The notes under the pieces were generated by a model, which made no database searches, had not been told where the DNA came from, and saw nothing but the letters and a program-made list of their open reading frames with translations. Source: Myxococcales bacterium (GTDB taxonomy: Bacteria > Myxococcota > Polyangia > Polyangiales > Polyangiaceae). From it: a stretch of DNA of 9,973 nt. Positions 1 through 7,528 of the stretch are shown in pieces; position 1 is the first letter of the stretch; each line of letters begins with the position of its first letter. The stretch is from NCBI GenBank assembly GCA_020430865.1, contig JAGQIY010000708.1, positions 1 to 9,973 on the forward strand. Reading direction: 5' to 3'. The position numbers were made by a program, and so were the translations under genes.

Positions 1-1211
1 AGGCCACGGTTGGTGTACTTCTTCGCGATCGAGACCACGAGGCGCAGGTTGGCTTCCACCAGCTCCGCCTTCGCGCGCTCGGTACGTTGCTCGGCCTCCT
101 TGACCCGCTCGTAGAGCCTCAGCGTTACCGCGCGGTCCACGCCGAGCTCTGCCTCGATGTCACCTGCTTCGCGCTCGGTGTCCTCCACGCCGTCGATATA
201 GCGCTGAGCGTCCAGGCTCGCCCTGCCGTGTTCCTGGCACAGCGCTTCCCAGGCGTCGGCGTCTCCCAGGCAAGTCGAGATGCGTGCGCTCAGCGCGCCG
301 CGCTCGACCCCGAGGTGCTGCTCCAGATCGCCGCGCCGCGCAGCGGCTCGATTGAAGGCTTGCACCGCCTTCTTCAGCGACGAGATCAGCCTGTCGACGG
401 TCTTCTTGTTGAGCTTGAGCTCGCGCAGCGTGCGAATGGCGTCCTTCTTCAGCGCGGCCAGCTCGGCGTCCAGCTGTGCGGCCTTCTCACCTGTTGCTGT
501 TTCCCTGCGGGTGCGTGCGTCTCGGCTCTTCTTGTCGAGTCGCTTCAACTTGTCGAGCAGGCGGATGGTCGCTCTATCCGCCTCTTCCTCGTCGATCTCG
601 GGCTCGTCCTCACTGCGCTCCCGGATGATCTCCTTGACGCGGATCTTGTGCGCCTTGAGCTTCTCGCCGAGCAGCACCAGCTCGCGCACGGCGACGGGGG
701 TGTCGAGGACGGCGCTCAGCAGGTCGTCCTCGCCGTCCTCGATGCGCTTGGCGATCTCCACTTCACCCTCGCGCGTGAGCAGCGAGACCCCGCCCATGCG
801 ACGCAGGTAGATGCGGACGGGGTCGTTGGACCTCAGCGCCTCGTCGGCGCTGCTGGCGCTCGGTGCCACCTTGGCGGGCTTGGCCTTGGCGTCGGCCTTG
901 GCGGGCTTCGGCTTGGCTGGCTCTTTGGGGCGCTTGGGGGGCGGCTCGCCGCTGGTCTCGACCAGGTCGATCTCGGCACCCTCGATGTGCGAGAGCACCT
1001 GCTCCATCTGCTCGGGGTCGACGCTGTCACCGGGCAGCGCGGCGGAGACCTCGTCGAAGGTCAAGAAGCCCTGGCTCTTGCCGCGGTGAATCAACTGGCT
1101 GACGCGCTCTTCCTTGTTTGCATCGAGCGCGGGCGGCTGGTCACTCGACGCTGATCCGTCTCCCACGCGTGCGCTTCCGTTCTTGGCCCCGTTCGGATGT
1201 TTCGCTCCCAC
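1..1211 (-). CDS. rpoD: RNA polymerase primary sigma factor RpoD (sigma-70), N-terminal part, cut by window edge
   Basis: This is the housekeeping sigma factor, which directs core RNA polymerase to -10/-35 promoters. About 403 residues are present; the rest lies beyond position 1. In order I see a short polar leader, a region 1.1-like segment (about residues 34-85, starting ERVSQLIHRGKSQGFLTFDE), a Lys/Ala/Pro-rich linker (about 88-120), region 1.2 (NDPVRIYLRRMG, about 129-140), a long charged non-conserved region, and the start of region 2.1 (AELVEANLRLVVSIAKKYTN) at the edge. The start is a GTG at 1211. The sequence GAGAGGA lies about 5 bases upstream, and no ATG is in frame before the stop at 1289-1287. 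The gene follows dnaG on the same strand with a 162-nt spacer, as in the classical macromolecular-synthesis operon. Identity is certain; the exact start is fairly sure. Confidence 0.96.
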   Translation of the reverse strand, partial: MGAKHPNGAKNGSARVGDGSASSDQPPALDANKEERVSQLIHRGKSQGFLTFDEVSAALPGDSVDPEQMEQVLSHIEGAEIDLVETSGEPPPKRPKEPAKPKPAKADAKAKPAKVAPSASSADEALRSNDPVRIYLRRMGGVSLLTREGEVEIAKRIEDGEDDLLSAVLDTPVAVRELVLLGEKLKAHKIRVKEIIRERSEDEPEIDEEEADRATIRLLDKLKRLDKKSRDARTRRETATGEKAAQLDAELAALKKDAIRTLRELKLNKKTVDRLISSLKKAVQAFNRAAARRGDLEQHLGVERGALSARISTCLGDADAWEALCQEHGRASLDAQRYIDGVEDTEREAGDIEAELGVDRAVTLRLYERVKEAEQRTERAKAELVEANLRLVVSIAKKYTNRG

Positions 1212-1229
1212 CGTTTTCCTCTCAGCCGA

Positions 1230-1258
1230 GCCTGGAGCACCTTCCCCGCGCTCCAGGC
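1230..1258 (-). promoter_or_regulatory. Perfect 9-bp hairpin in the dnaG-rpoD spacer, just before the rpoD ribosome binding site
   Basis: The arms GCCTGGAGC (1230-1238) and GCTCCAGGC (1250-1258) are perfectly complementary around an 11-nt loop. In the rpoD mRNA the hairpin ends about 6 nt before the GAGAGGA Shine-Dalgarno sequence. No U-run follows, so it is not a standard terminator. It could be an RNA processing or stability element between dnaG and rpoD, or a control of rpoD translation. The fold is seen in the sequence; the role is inferred. Confidence 0.5.
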
Positions 1259-1351
1259 AATCCTCAAGACCCGCCCGTTCGAGCGGTCAGACCCCAAAAA
1301 GAAACTCGCAGTCCTGATCACGCCCTCGCAGGCGCTCCAAGTCCTCGTCCT

Positions 1352-1365
1352 CGCCTCCTCAGGCG
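1352..1365 (-). other. Small stem-loop just after the dnaG stop codon
   Basis: CGCCT and AGGCG form a 5-bp stem around a 4-nt loop, 9 nt beyond the dnaG stop. A T-rich run on the same strand (1304-1296) lies some 50 nt further on, too far to make this an intrinsic terminator. It may reduce readthrough or protect the dnaG 3' end, but the stem is short and could be chance in GC-rich DNA. Confidence 0.2.
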
Positions 1366-1373
1366 CGAATGAG

Positions 1374-3389
1374 CTAGCGGCGTCGTTCCCTGGCACGCCT
1401 GAAGCGTTCGCTCAAGAGCGAAAGTTCCTGCTCGAAGTCGCCCTGCGCTTGAGCCTGGTGGAGCTCGTCCACGACGTGCGCCGCTTCGCGCACCGCCTGG
1501 AGCTTCTCCAGCCGGCGCAGATTCGCCACCAGCTCGCCGCGGCATGGGTCCAGTTGATCGTGCTTTGGTGCCGCGAGTCGCTGACTGGCGTAGCCGCCGA
1601 GGGAGTCGGGAAGAGCCTCCAGGATTCGCCCAGGATCCACGCCGGTTCGCGTCGATGCGCCCTCCAGCGCCGTGTGCGTCTGCCCTACACTCTCCCACAC
1701 GTGACGCAATGCGACATAGCCGAGAGCCAGGTCGCCCTCTAGCAAGTTGGCCGCCTCCCAACTCACAGCGTCTCCCAGCAGAGAAGGGAAGTCGAGAAAT
1801 GCGCCAAAGATTTCCCGCTCGATCTCGTGGGCCTGGTTGCGGCTCTTCGCCCGTTCGGGGGGCTGCGGCGGCGCGGGCCCACGGGGGCGCTGCGAGAGCG
1901 GATCGAGGCCGCCCTGGCGTTCCTGGCGCGGCTCCTCGGCGCCTTCTCGTCGAGCGCGCGCGTAGGCTGCCTGCGGCGGCGCGCCGGACCGCTCGACCCC
2001 GACGCTGGCTTCCAGCGCTCGCAGCGTGGCCCCGTCCGCGATCCCCAAGCGCTCGGCGACCGTGTCCGCGTAGCTCTTGGCCATCGCCCGCACCGTCGGA
2101 TCGTCCTCCTCCTCGAGCAGCTGCTTGACGCGCTTGATCCGCTCCGCCTTGTCGAGGGCGCCGCTGACCTTCTCGTCGAGCGTGCTCTCGATCAGGTACT
2201 CCAGCATCGACTGGCTGGCGCCGACGATGCGTCGGATGGCCTCCGCGCCGCCTTGGCGAGCCAGATCGTCCGGGTCCACGCCTTCGGGCAGGCTAGCGAC
2301 CCGGACTACCAAGCCGACTTCTCGGGCAGGCCCACGGGAGGACTCCGTGGCGCGCCGGCCCGCGGAGTCTCCATCGAACAGCAACACGGCCTGATTGGTG
2401 TAGCGCCGTATTTCCTTGCCCTGCTCGGCGGTGAATGCGGTCCCGAGGGGCGCCACCACGTTGGTGACCCCACGCGCGTGCAGGCTCACGACGTCGAAGT
2501 TTCCTTCCACGAGGATACACTGGTCGCGCTCCCTGACTGCCTGTCTGGCTTGATATAGACCGAAGAGCACCTCGCGTTTACGGTAGATCGGGCTCTCGGG
2601 GCTGTTCAGGTACTTGGCCGGGGCGTCGCTGTTCCCGGTTCCGAGAGGAGACAGGCCCGCGCCGGCCAGTTGCTCTTCGCTCGGCTCGGGCAGCGCACGA
2701 CCGCTGAAGGCCACCACGCGGCCACGCAGGTCGAGTACGGCGAACATCAGCCGGTGCCGGAAGCGGTCGTAGTGCCCCGGGCCCGTCTTGCGGGGGACGA
2801 GCAGACCGACGCGCTCCGCGGGGTGGACGCTCGCGCCTTGATCGCGCAGCTGGCGCGCGAGGTTGTCCCAGCCGTAGGGCGCATAGCCCACGCGGAAGGC
2901 CCGCATGGCCTCGATGGCGTCCCCGCTCTGCTGATCCGGTTCGAGACCGCGCTTGCGGATCTCGTCACGCGCGAGCTCCGCCAGCGGGTGCTCCCTCAGC
3001 ATGCGCTCGTAGAACGCCGCCGCCAGGGCGCCCGCGTCGTACATTTCCTCGAGGCGACGCCGCTGCTCGGCAGCCTGGCGGCGGTCGCGGTCGTCGCCGG
3101 TCTCCACGACCTCGATACCCTCGTGCTCGGCGATGTGTCGAATCGCTTCAACGAACGAGAGTCCCTCGTGCTCCATCAAGAAGCGGATCGGATCTCCACT
3201 CACCCCACAACCGAAGCAATGATAGAAATTGCGTTCGTCGCTGACGTGGAAGCTGGGAGTTTTTTCCTTGTGAAAAGGACACAGGCCGATGTGGCTGCGC
3301 CCCCGGCGCTCGAGCTTCACGTACTCGCCGATGATGCGGATGGCGTTCATCCGGCTCTTGACGCGATCGACGGTCTCCTGGCTGATCAT
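1374..3389 (-). CDS. dnaG: DNA primase DnaG
   Basis: This primase makes the RNA primers for lagging-strand synthesis at the replication fork, working with the DnaB helicase. It has 671 residues, somewhat longer than the roughly 580-600 of many primases. The N-terminal zinc-binding domain has C37, H40, C58 and C61 (CPFH ... CFGC). The catalytic core contains KYLNSPESP at about 259-267. The TOPRIM acidic residues are in VEGNFDVV (E295) and LLFDGD (D339, D341). A low-complexity, Gln/Arg/Pro-rich linker (about 465-520) leads to a helical C-terminal domain (about 520-671) in the place of the helicase-binding domain. The usual EGYxDVV TOPRIM motif reads EGNFDVV here. The ATG at 3389 begins the typical primase N-terminus (MISQETVDRVKSR); its Shine-Dalgarno sequence is weak. 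It is divergent from the radical SAM gene and lies upstream of rpoD. Confidence 0.98.
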   Translation of the reverse strand: MISQETVDRVKSRMNAIRIIGEYVKLERRGRSHIGLCPFHKEKTPSFHVSDERNFYHCFGCGVSGDPIRFLMEHEGLSFVEAIRHIAEHEGIEVVETGDDRDRRQAAEQRRRLEEMYDAGALAAAFYERMLREHPLAELARDEIRKRGLEPDQQSGDAIEAMRAFRVGYAPYGWDNLARQLRDQGASVHPAERVGLLVPRKTGPGHYDRFRHRLMFAVLDLRGRVVAFSGRALPEPSEEQLAGAGLSPLGTGNSDAPAKYLNSPESPIYRKREVLFGLYQARQAVRERDQCILVEGNFDVVSLHARGVTNVVAPLGTAFTAEQGKEIRRYTNQAVLLFDGDSAGRRATESSRGPAREVGLVVRVASLPEGVDPDDLARQGGAEAIRRIVGASQSMLEYLIESTLDEKVSGALDKAERIKRVKQLLEEEDDPTVRAMAKSYADTVAERLGIADGATLRALEASVGVERSGAPPQAAYARARREGAEEPRQERQGGLDPLSQRPRGPAPPQPPERAKSRNQAHEIEREIFGAFLDFPSLLGDAVSWEAANLLEGDLALGYVALRHVWESVGQTHTALEGASTRTGVDPGRILEALPDSLGGYASQRLAAPKHDQLDPCRGELVANLRRLEKLQAVREAAHVVDELHQAQAQGDFEQELSLLSERFRRARERRR

Positions 3390-3416
3390 CGGCTGCTCGT
3401 CACAGGCCCTTCGAGC

Positions 3417-3449
3417 CCGGGTGTCTCGTTCATACTCTGCGGCACCCGG
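3417..3449. promoter_or_regulatory. Inverted repeat spanning the proposed dnaG -10 box
   Basis: The perfect 7-bp arms CCGGGTG (3417-3423) and CACCCGG (3443-3449) are centred on about 3433, directly over the proposed dnaG -10 element (3429-3434). That geometry suits an operator for a dimeric repressor. I do not recognise the motif as belonging to a known regulator, and GC-rich DNA gives such repeats by chance now and then. Confidence 0.3.
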
Positions 3450-3456
3450 CAGGCAA
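3429..3456 (-). promoter_or_regulatory. Candidate sigma-70 promoter for dnaG-rpoD
   Basis: On the minus strand TTGCCT (3456-3451) and TATGAA (3434-3429) are separated by 16 bp, each matching 4 of 6 consensus bases. The predicted transcript would start near 3422 and give a leader of about 33 nt before the dnaG ATG at 3389. It is the best promoter-like pair I see in this 126-bp divergent gap for the dnaG direction. It is predicted from sequence only. Confidence 0.4.
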
Positions 3457-3457
3457 C

Positions 3458-3482
3458 ACGCGCGGATCGAAGCACCGCGCGT
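3458..3482. promoter_or_regulatory. Perfect 8-bp inverted repeat between the two divergent promoters
   Basis: The arms ACGCGCGG (3458-3465) and CCGCGCGT (3475-3482) flank a 9-nt spacer. The repeat fills the gap between the proposed -35 boxes of dnaG (3451-3456) and the radical SAM gene (3482-3487). It could bind a regulator that acts on both promoters. The motif is all G/C apart from its outer A/T pair, so chance remains possible. Confidence 0.3.
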
Positions 3483-3509
3483 TGACTGTTTGTTTGTTCA
3501 GTATACACT
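3482..3509 (+). promoter_or_regulatory. Candidate sigma-70 promoter for the radical SAM gene, predicted leaderless
   Basis: TTGACT (3482-3487, 5 of 6 to consensus) and TACACT (3504-3509, 4 of 6) are separated by 16 bp in a locally AT-rich patch. A start site 7 nt past the -10 falls on the A of the ATG at 3516. The mRNA would then be leaderless, which fits the absence of a properly spaced Shine-Dalgarno sequence. A shifted -10 reading TATACA at 3502 would leave a spacer of only 14 bp and is less likely. Confidence 0.5.
3484..3503 (+). promoter_or_regulatory. LexA-like SOS box overlapping the radical SAM promoter
   Basis: The sequence GACTGTTTGTTTGTTCAGTA contains an ACTG-N10-CAGT dyad. It has CTGT-N8-TCAG where the enterobacterial SOS box has CTGT-N8-ACAG. 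Positions 3486-3502 also match 14 of 17 positions of the Myxococcus xanthus LexA motif as I recall it (CTRHAMRYBYGTTCAGS), including the whole GTTCAG half. The box covers the spacer between the -35 and -10 elements, where a bound repressor would block RNA polymerase. Binding by LexA is inferred. Confidence 0.5.
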
Positions 3510-3515
3510 CCAGGC

Positions 3516-4565
3516 ATGCGGCCGCTGCCGGTTCACAACCCACCGAACCCGTTTCAGGGCCAGGAGGTGGAGTACCTGCTGGAAGACGGCGTCGAAGCTC
3601 CGACCCAGGGCTTTCAGCTGTACCAGGACACCTCGAAGACGATCCTCAGCAAGAACCAGAGCCCCGACGTGGGCATGCGCTGGAGCGTGAACCCCTACCG
3701 GGGCTGCTACCACGGTTGCGCGTACTGCTACGCGCGTCCCAGCCACCAGTACCTGGGCTTCGGCGCAGGAAGTGACTTCGAGCGGCGGGTCGTGTTCAAG
3801 CCCCGCGCCAGCGACCTGCTGCGAGCCGCGTTCGAGGCGAAGAGCTGGCGAGGCGAGGCGGTGCTGTTCAGCGGCAACACCGACTGCTACCAGCCCATCG
3901 AAGCCAGCTTGCGCCTCACCCAGGCCTGTCTGCGGGTCTGCGGGGAGTATCGCAATCCATTCCACATCATCACGAAGGCGCCCTTGATCGAGCGCGACAT
4001 CGAACTGCTCGTCGACCTCGCGAAAGAGACGCCCTGTGGTGTGACGATCAGCGTGCCGTTCTGGGACCCGACCGTGGCTCGCTGCATCGAACCTGGAGCG
4101 GCCACGCCCCAGCGGCGAATTCGAACCATCCGCCGTCTCGCCGAGGCTGGGCTCGATGTCAGCGTCAACGTCGCTCCGCTGATCCCTGGCCTCGCAGATC
4201 GAGATCTCGTACGCATCCTCGAAGCCTGTCGTGCAGCGGGCGCGAGGCGTGCTGGGATGATCCTCGTGCGTTTGCCGGCGGAGGTGAAGCAGGTGTTCGT
4301 CGAGCGACTGGAACAGGCTCTCCCCGAGCGCGTGGGCAAGGTCCTGGGCCGCATTCGGGAGGCGCGCGGCGGACAGCTCAATGACTCGCGCTTCGGTGCT
4401 CGCATGCGCGGCGAAGGGCACTATGCCGAGATGATCTGGAACCTGTTCCGCTCCACTTGCGCTCGACTCGGGTTCGAGCAAGGCATCGAGGACCCGATGA
4501 CCGAGGCCACCACGACCTTTCGCCGTCCGACCGACCCCGGGGGACAGCTGCGTTTGTTCGTCTGA
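3516..4565 (+). CDS. PA0069-family radical SAM protein (SplB-related, COG1533) with C-terminal clamp-type motif
   Basis: This 349-residue enzyme belongs to the radical SAM superfamily, near spore photoproduct lyase. Its substrate is not established. The [4Fe-4S] cluster motif is C64-x3-C68-x2-C71, inside NPYRGCYHGCAYCYARPSH (about 59-77), which is typical of the family. Further family landmarks are NTDCYQP (121-127), ITKAPLIERD (152-161), PLIPGL (221-226) and GGQLNDSRFGARMRGEG (285-301). The N-terminal NPPNPF also fits the family, which supports the ATG at 3516. The last residues are QLRLFV; Q344 to F348 match the QLxLF sliding-clamp-binding pattern. The protein is cysteine-rich. It is divergent from dnaG and has a LexA-like box in its promoter, so I infer a role in inducible DNA repair. 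Family assignment is firm; function is not. Confidence 0.93.
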   Translation: MRPLPVHNPPNPFQGQEVEYLLEDGVEAPTQGFQLYQDTSKTILSKNQSPDVGMRWSVNPYRGCYHGCAYCYARPSHQYLGFGAGSDFERRVVFKPRASDLLRAAFEAKSWRGEAVLFSGNTDCYQPIEASLRLTQACLRVCGEYRNPFHIITKAPLIERDIELLVDLAKETPCGVTISVPFWDPTVARCIEPGAATPQRRIRTIRRLAEAGLDVSVNVAPLIPGLADRDLVRILEACRAAGARRAGMILVRLPAEVKQVFVERLEQALPERVGKVLGRIREARGGQLNDSRFGARMRGEGHYAEMIWNLFRSTCARLGFEQGIEDPMTEATTTFRRPTDPGGQLRLFV

Positions 4566-4566
4566 G

Positions 4567-4589
4567 CGAGCGTGGCGCACGACCGCTCG
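4567..4589 (+). terminator. Weak stem-loop after the radical SAM gene
   Basis: CGAGCG (4567-4572) and CGCTCG (4584-4589) form a 6-bp stem around an 11-nt loop, 2 nt past the stop codon. No U-run follows. It could mark the 3' end of the transcript, but it is a poor intrinsic terminator. Confidence 0.25.
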
Positions 4590-4694
4590 AGTTGCCCTTC
4601 TGGTTTGGGGGGGGAGAGGACAGGTGCGGCGAGGTGTCGCGCGGCGTGAGTCTCTGGCGTGCGTGCGCGCCCGTCGGCTCTAAATGGCGAGTAG

Positions 4695-6410
<1,716 letters not shown>

Positions 6411-6435
6411 TCAGCCTGTCGGGCAGGAGAAGTAG

Positions 6436-6978
6436 ATGGCGACAGAAACCCTGGAGCTCGAAATCGTCACGCCCGATGGCCTGGCACTGGAGGAGCAAGT
6501 GACCGAGTTCACTGCTCCGAGCGTCGACGGTGAGTTCGGCGTGCTGCCCGGCCATCGTCCGCTGTTGGCGGCGCTGGCCACCGGGATCGTGAGCTACACG
6601 CAGGACGGTCAAGAGGTGCGCGTCGCCGTGGGCAATGGCTTCGTCGAGGTGAACCAGGACAAGGCAGTCTTGCTGACGGACCACTTCATCACGAAGGACG
6701 ACGTCGACCCGGTTCGCGTCCGCCTCGAGCTGAAGGAGACCGACGAGAAGCTGGACAACTGGAAGGACGAGCCAGGCACCGCGGAACACATGCAGCTCAT
6801 CGCCGATGAGCTCTGGGCGGCCGTGCAGCTCGAGCTGTACGGCGATCCGCCGCCCCCGATCGTGCGCACCTACACCTTCGCGGGTGCGGAGCCAGAGCGC
6901 TATCATGTCACGACCGACATCGAGAAAGCTCAGGCAGCCGCCGAGGACGAGGAGAAGCAGCACGAAGCTCAGGGCTGA
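6436..6978 (+). CDS. atpC: F1 ATP synthase subunit epsilon with C-terminal extension
   Basis: Epsilon joins the gamma shaft to the c-ring and can inhibit ATP hydrolysis through its C-terminal helices. The N-terminal beta-sandwich is clear: LELEIVTPDG (6-15), then GEFGVLPGHRPLLAALATG (32-50). Two predicted helices follow (about 91-110 and 115-135). The protein has 180 residues, against about 130-140 for most bacterial epsilon subunits. The extra tail from about 137 starts with a PPPP run (138-141) and ends in an acidic, Ala/Glu/Lys-rich segment. The ATG at 6436 has AGGAGA 6 nt upstream. It is the second gene of an atpD-atpC pair and converges on the lipoprotein gene. Confidence 0.95.
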   Translation: MATETLELEIVTPDGLALEEQVTEFTAPSVDGEFGVLPGHRPLLAALATGIVSYTQDGQEVRVAVGNGFVEVNQDKAVLLTDHFITKDDVDPVRVRLELKETDEKLDNWKDEPGTAEHMQLIADELWAAVQLELYGDPPPPIVRTYTFAGAEPERYHVTTDIEKAQAAAEDEEKQHEAQG

Positions 6979-6998
6979 GACGCTTCCCGATGAACACT

Positions 6999-7029
6999 GG
7001 CGCCGCTGATCCACGAGGTCGGCGGCGTC
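6999..7029 (+). terminator. Strong hairpin between convergent atpC and lipoprotein genes
   Basis: Positions 6999-7011 pair with 7017-7029 over 13 bp, including three G-U pairs, around a 5-nt loop (CACGA). The core is CGCCGC with GCGGCG. The G-U pairs form only in plus-strand RNA and become A-C mismatches in the other transcript, so the hairpin suits atpC better than the lipoprotein gene. There is no U-run, so this would be a hairpin-only terminator or a 3' stabiliser. Confidence 0.5.
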
Positions 7030-7048
7030 GACGCGTCCAGGGGGGCGT

Positions 7049-7528
7049 TCAGTCGTCTTCGTCTTCGTTGCGGCGCTCGGCGGCACGCCGCGAGGCTTCG
7101 CTATAGACCAGAAAGCGCTGATCGAGCACCAGCCGATCGTCGACGAAGAGTCGCACGTTCCACTCGCCGAGCGGGTCCCCCGGGGCCAGCTCGAGCTGGG
7201 TCTCGAAGCGCTGGCTGCCCTTGGGGGCGACGCCGCTGCCCAGCTCCGTCACCCGGCTCGAGTGCGTCGGTCGCTTTCCGCGCGGAGCTGGACGATCCCA
7301 CTCCCAGCGTATCGGGACGTCTCGAGTCAGGACGCTCTGGAAGTCCACCCGCAGACCCTGCGTCTGCTTGCGCCGGTCGATCTCGAAGGGCACCTCGTTG
7401 CGCTCCTGCACCTGGCCGCCAAAGAACACGCCGAACACCGCGCGCTCCACTAGCTCATCCTTCGGCTCGTCCTCGGGGCAGCCAGTCAACAGCAGCCCCA
7501 GGAACACGAGCAGGCCTCGGCGCTTCAC
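7049..7528 (-). CDS. Small predicted lipoprotein, function unknown
   Basis: I do not recognise a family with certainty. The product has 159 residues with a short basic start (MKRRG), a hydrophobic core, and the lipobox LTGC with C17 as the lipidated cysteine. P18, E19 and D20 follow, and there is no Asp at +2, so outer-membrane sorting would be expected. The body looks like a beta-sandwich: WEWDRP (75-80), then GEWNVRLFVDDRLVLDQRFLV (121-141), a W-x-V-x-L/F-V-x-D pattern like that of Ig-like or DUF2914-type modules. The tail is acidic (NEDEDD). The GTG start overlaps the ksgA stop as GTGA. GAGAGG sits 6 nt upstream, so the two genes are probably translationally coupled. Confidence 0.8.
   Translation of the reverse strand: MKRRGLLVFLGLLLTGCPEDEPKDELVERAVFGVFFGGQVQERNEVPFEIDRRKQTQGLRVDFQSVLTRDVPIRWEWDRPAPRGKRPTHSSRVTELGSGVAPKGSQRFETQLELAPGDPLGEWNVRLFVDDRLVLDQRFLVYSEASRRAAERRNEDEDD

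Noticed and set aside
1287..1373. Possible short leader peptide between dnaG and rpoD, with AGGAGG at 1359-1354
   Set aside because: The only start codon near is a TTG at 1340, 13 nt after the AGGAGG, which is too far. The reading ends at 1287 after about 17 codons with no support.
3390..3515. rpsU upstream of dnaG, as in the enterobacterial operon
   Set aside because: The 126-bp gap is too short for rpsU, and its translations show no S21-like sequence.
3498..4580. Long open frame (360 codons) antisense to the radical SAM gene
   Set aside because: It mirrors the codon structure of a clear radical SAM gene in GC-rich DNA, where antisense frames stay open by chance. The protein shows no recognisable motif.
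4607..4614. Run of eight G as a phase-variation tract
   Set aside because: It lies outside any gene and far from a promoter -10/-35 spacer. In such GC-rich DNA it may be chance or a sequencing weak point.
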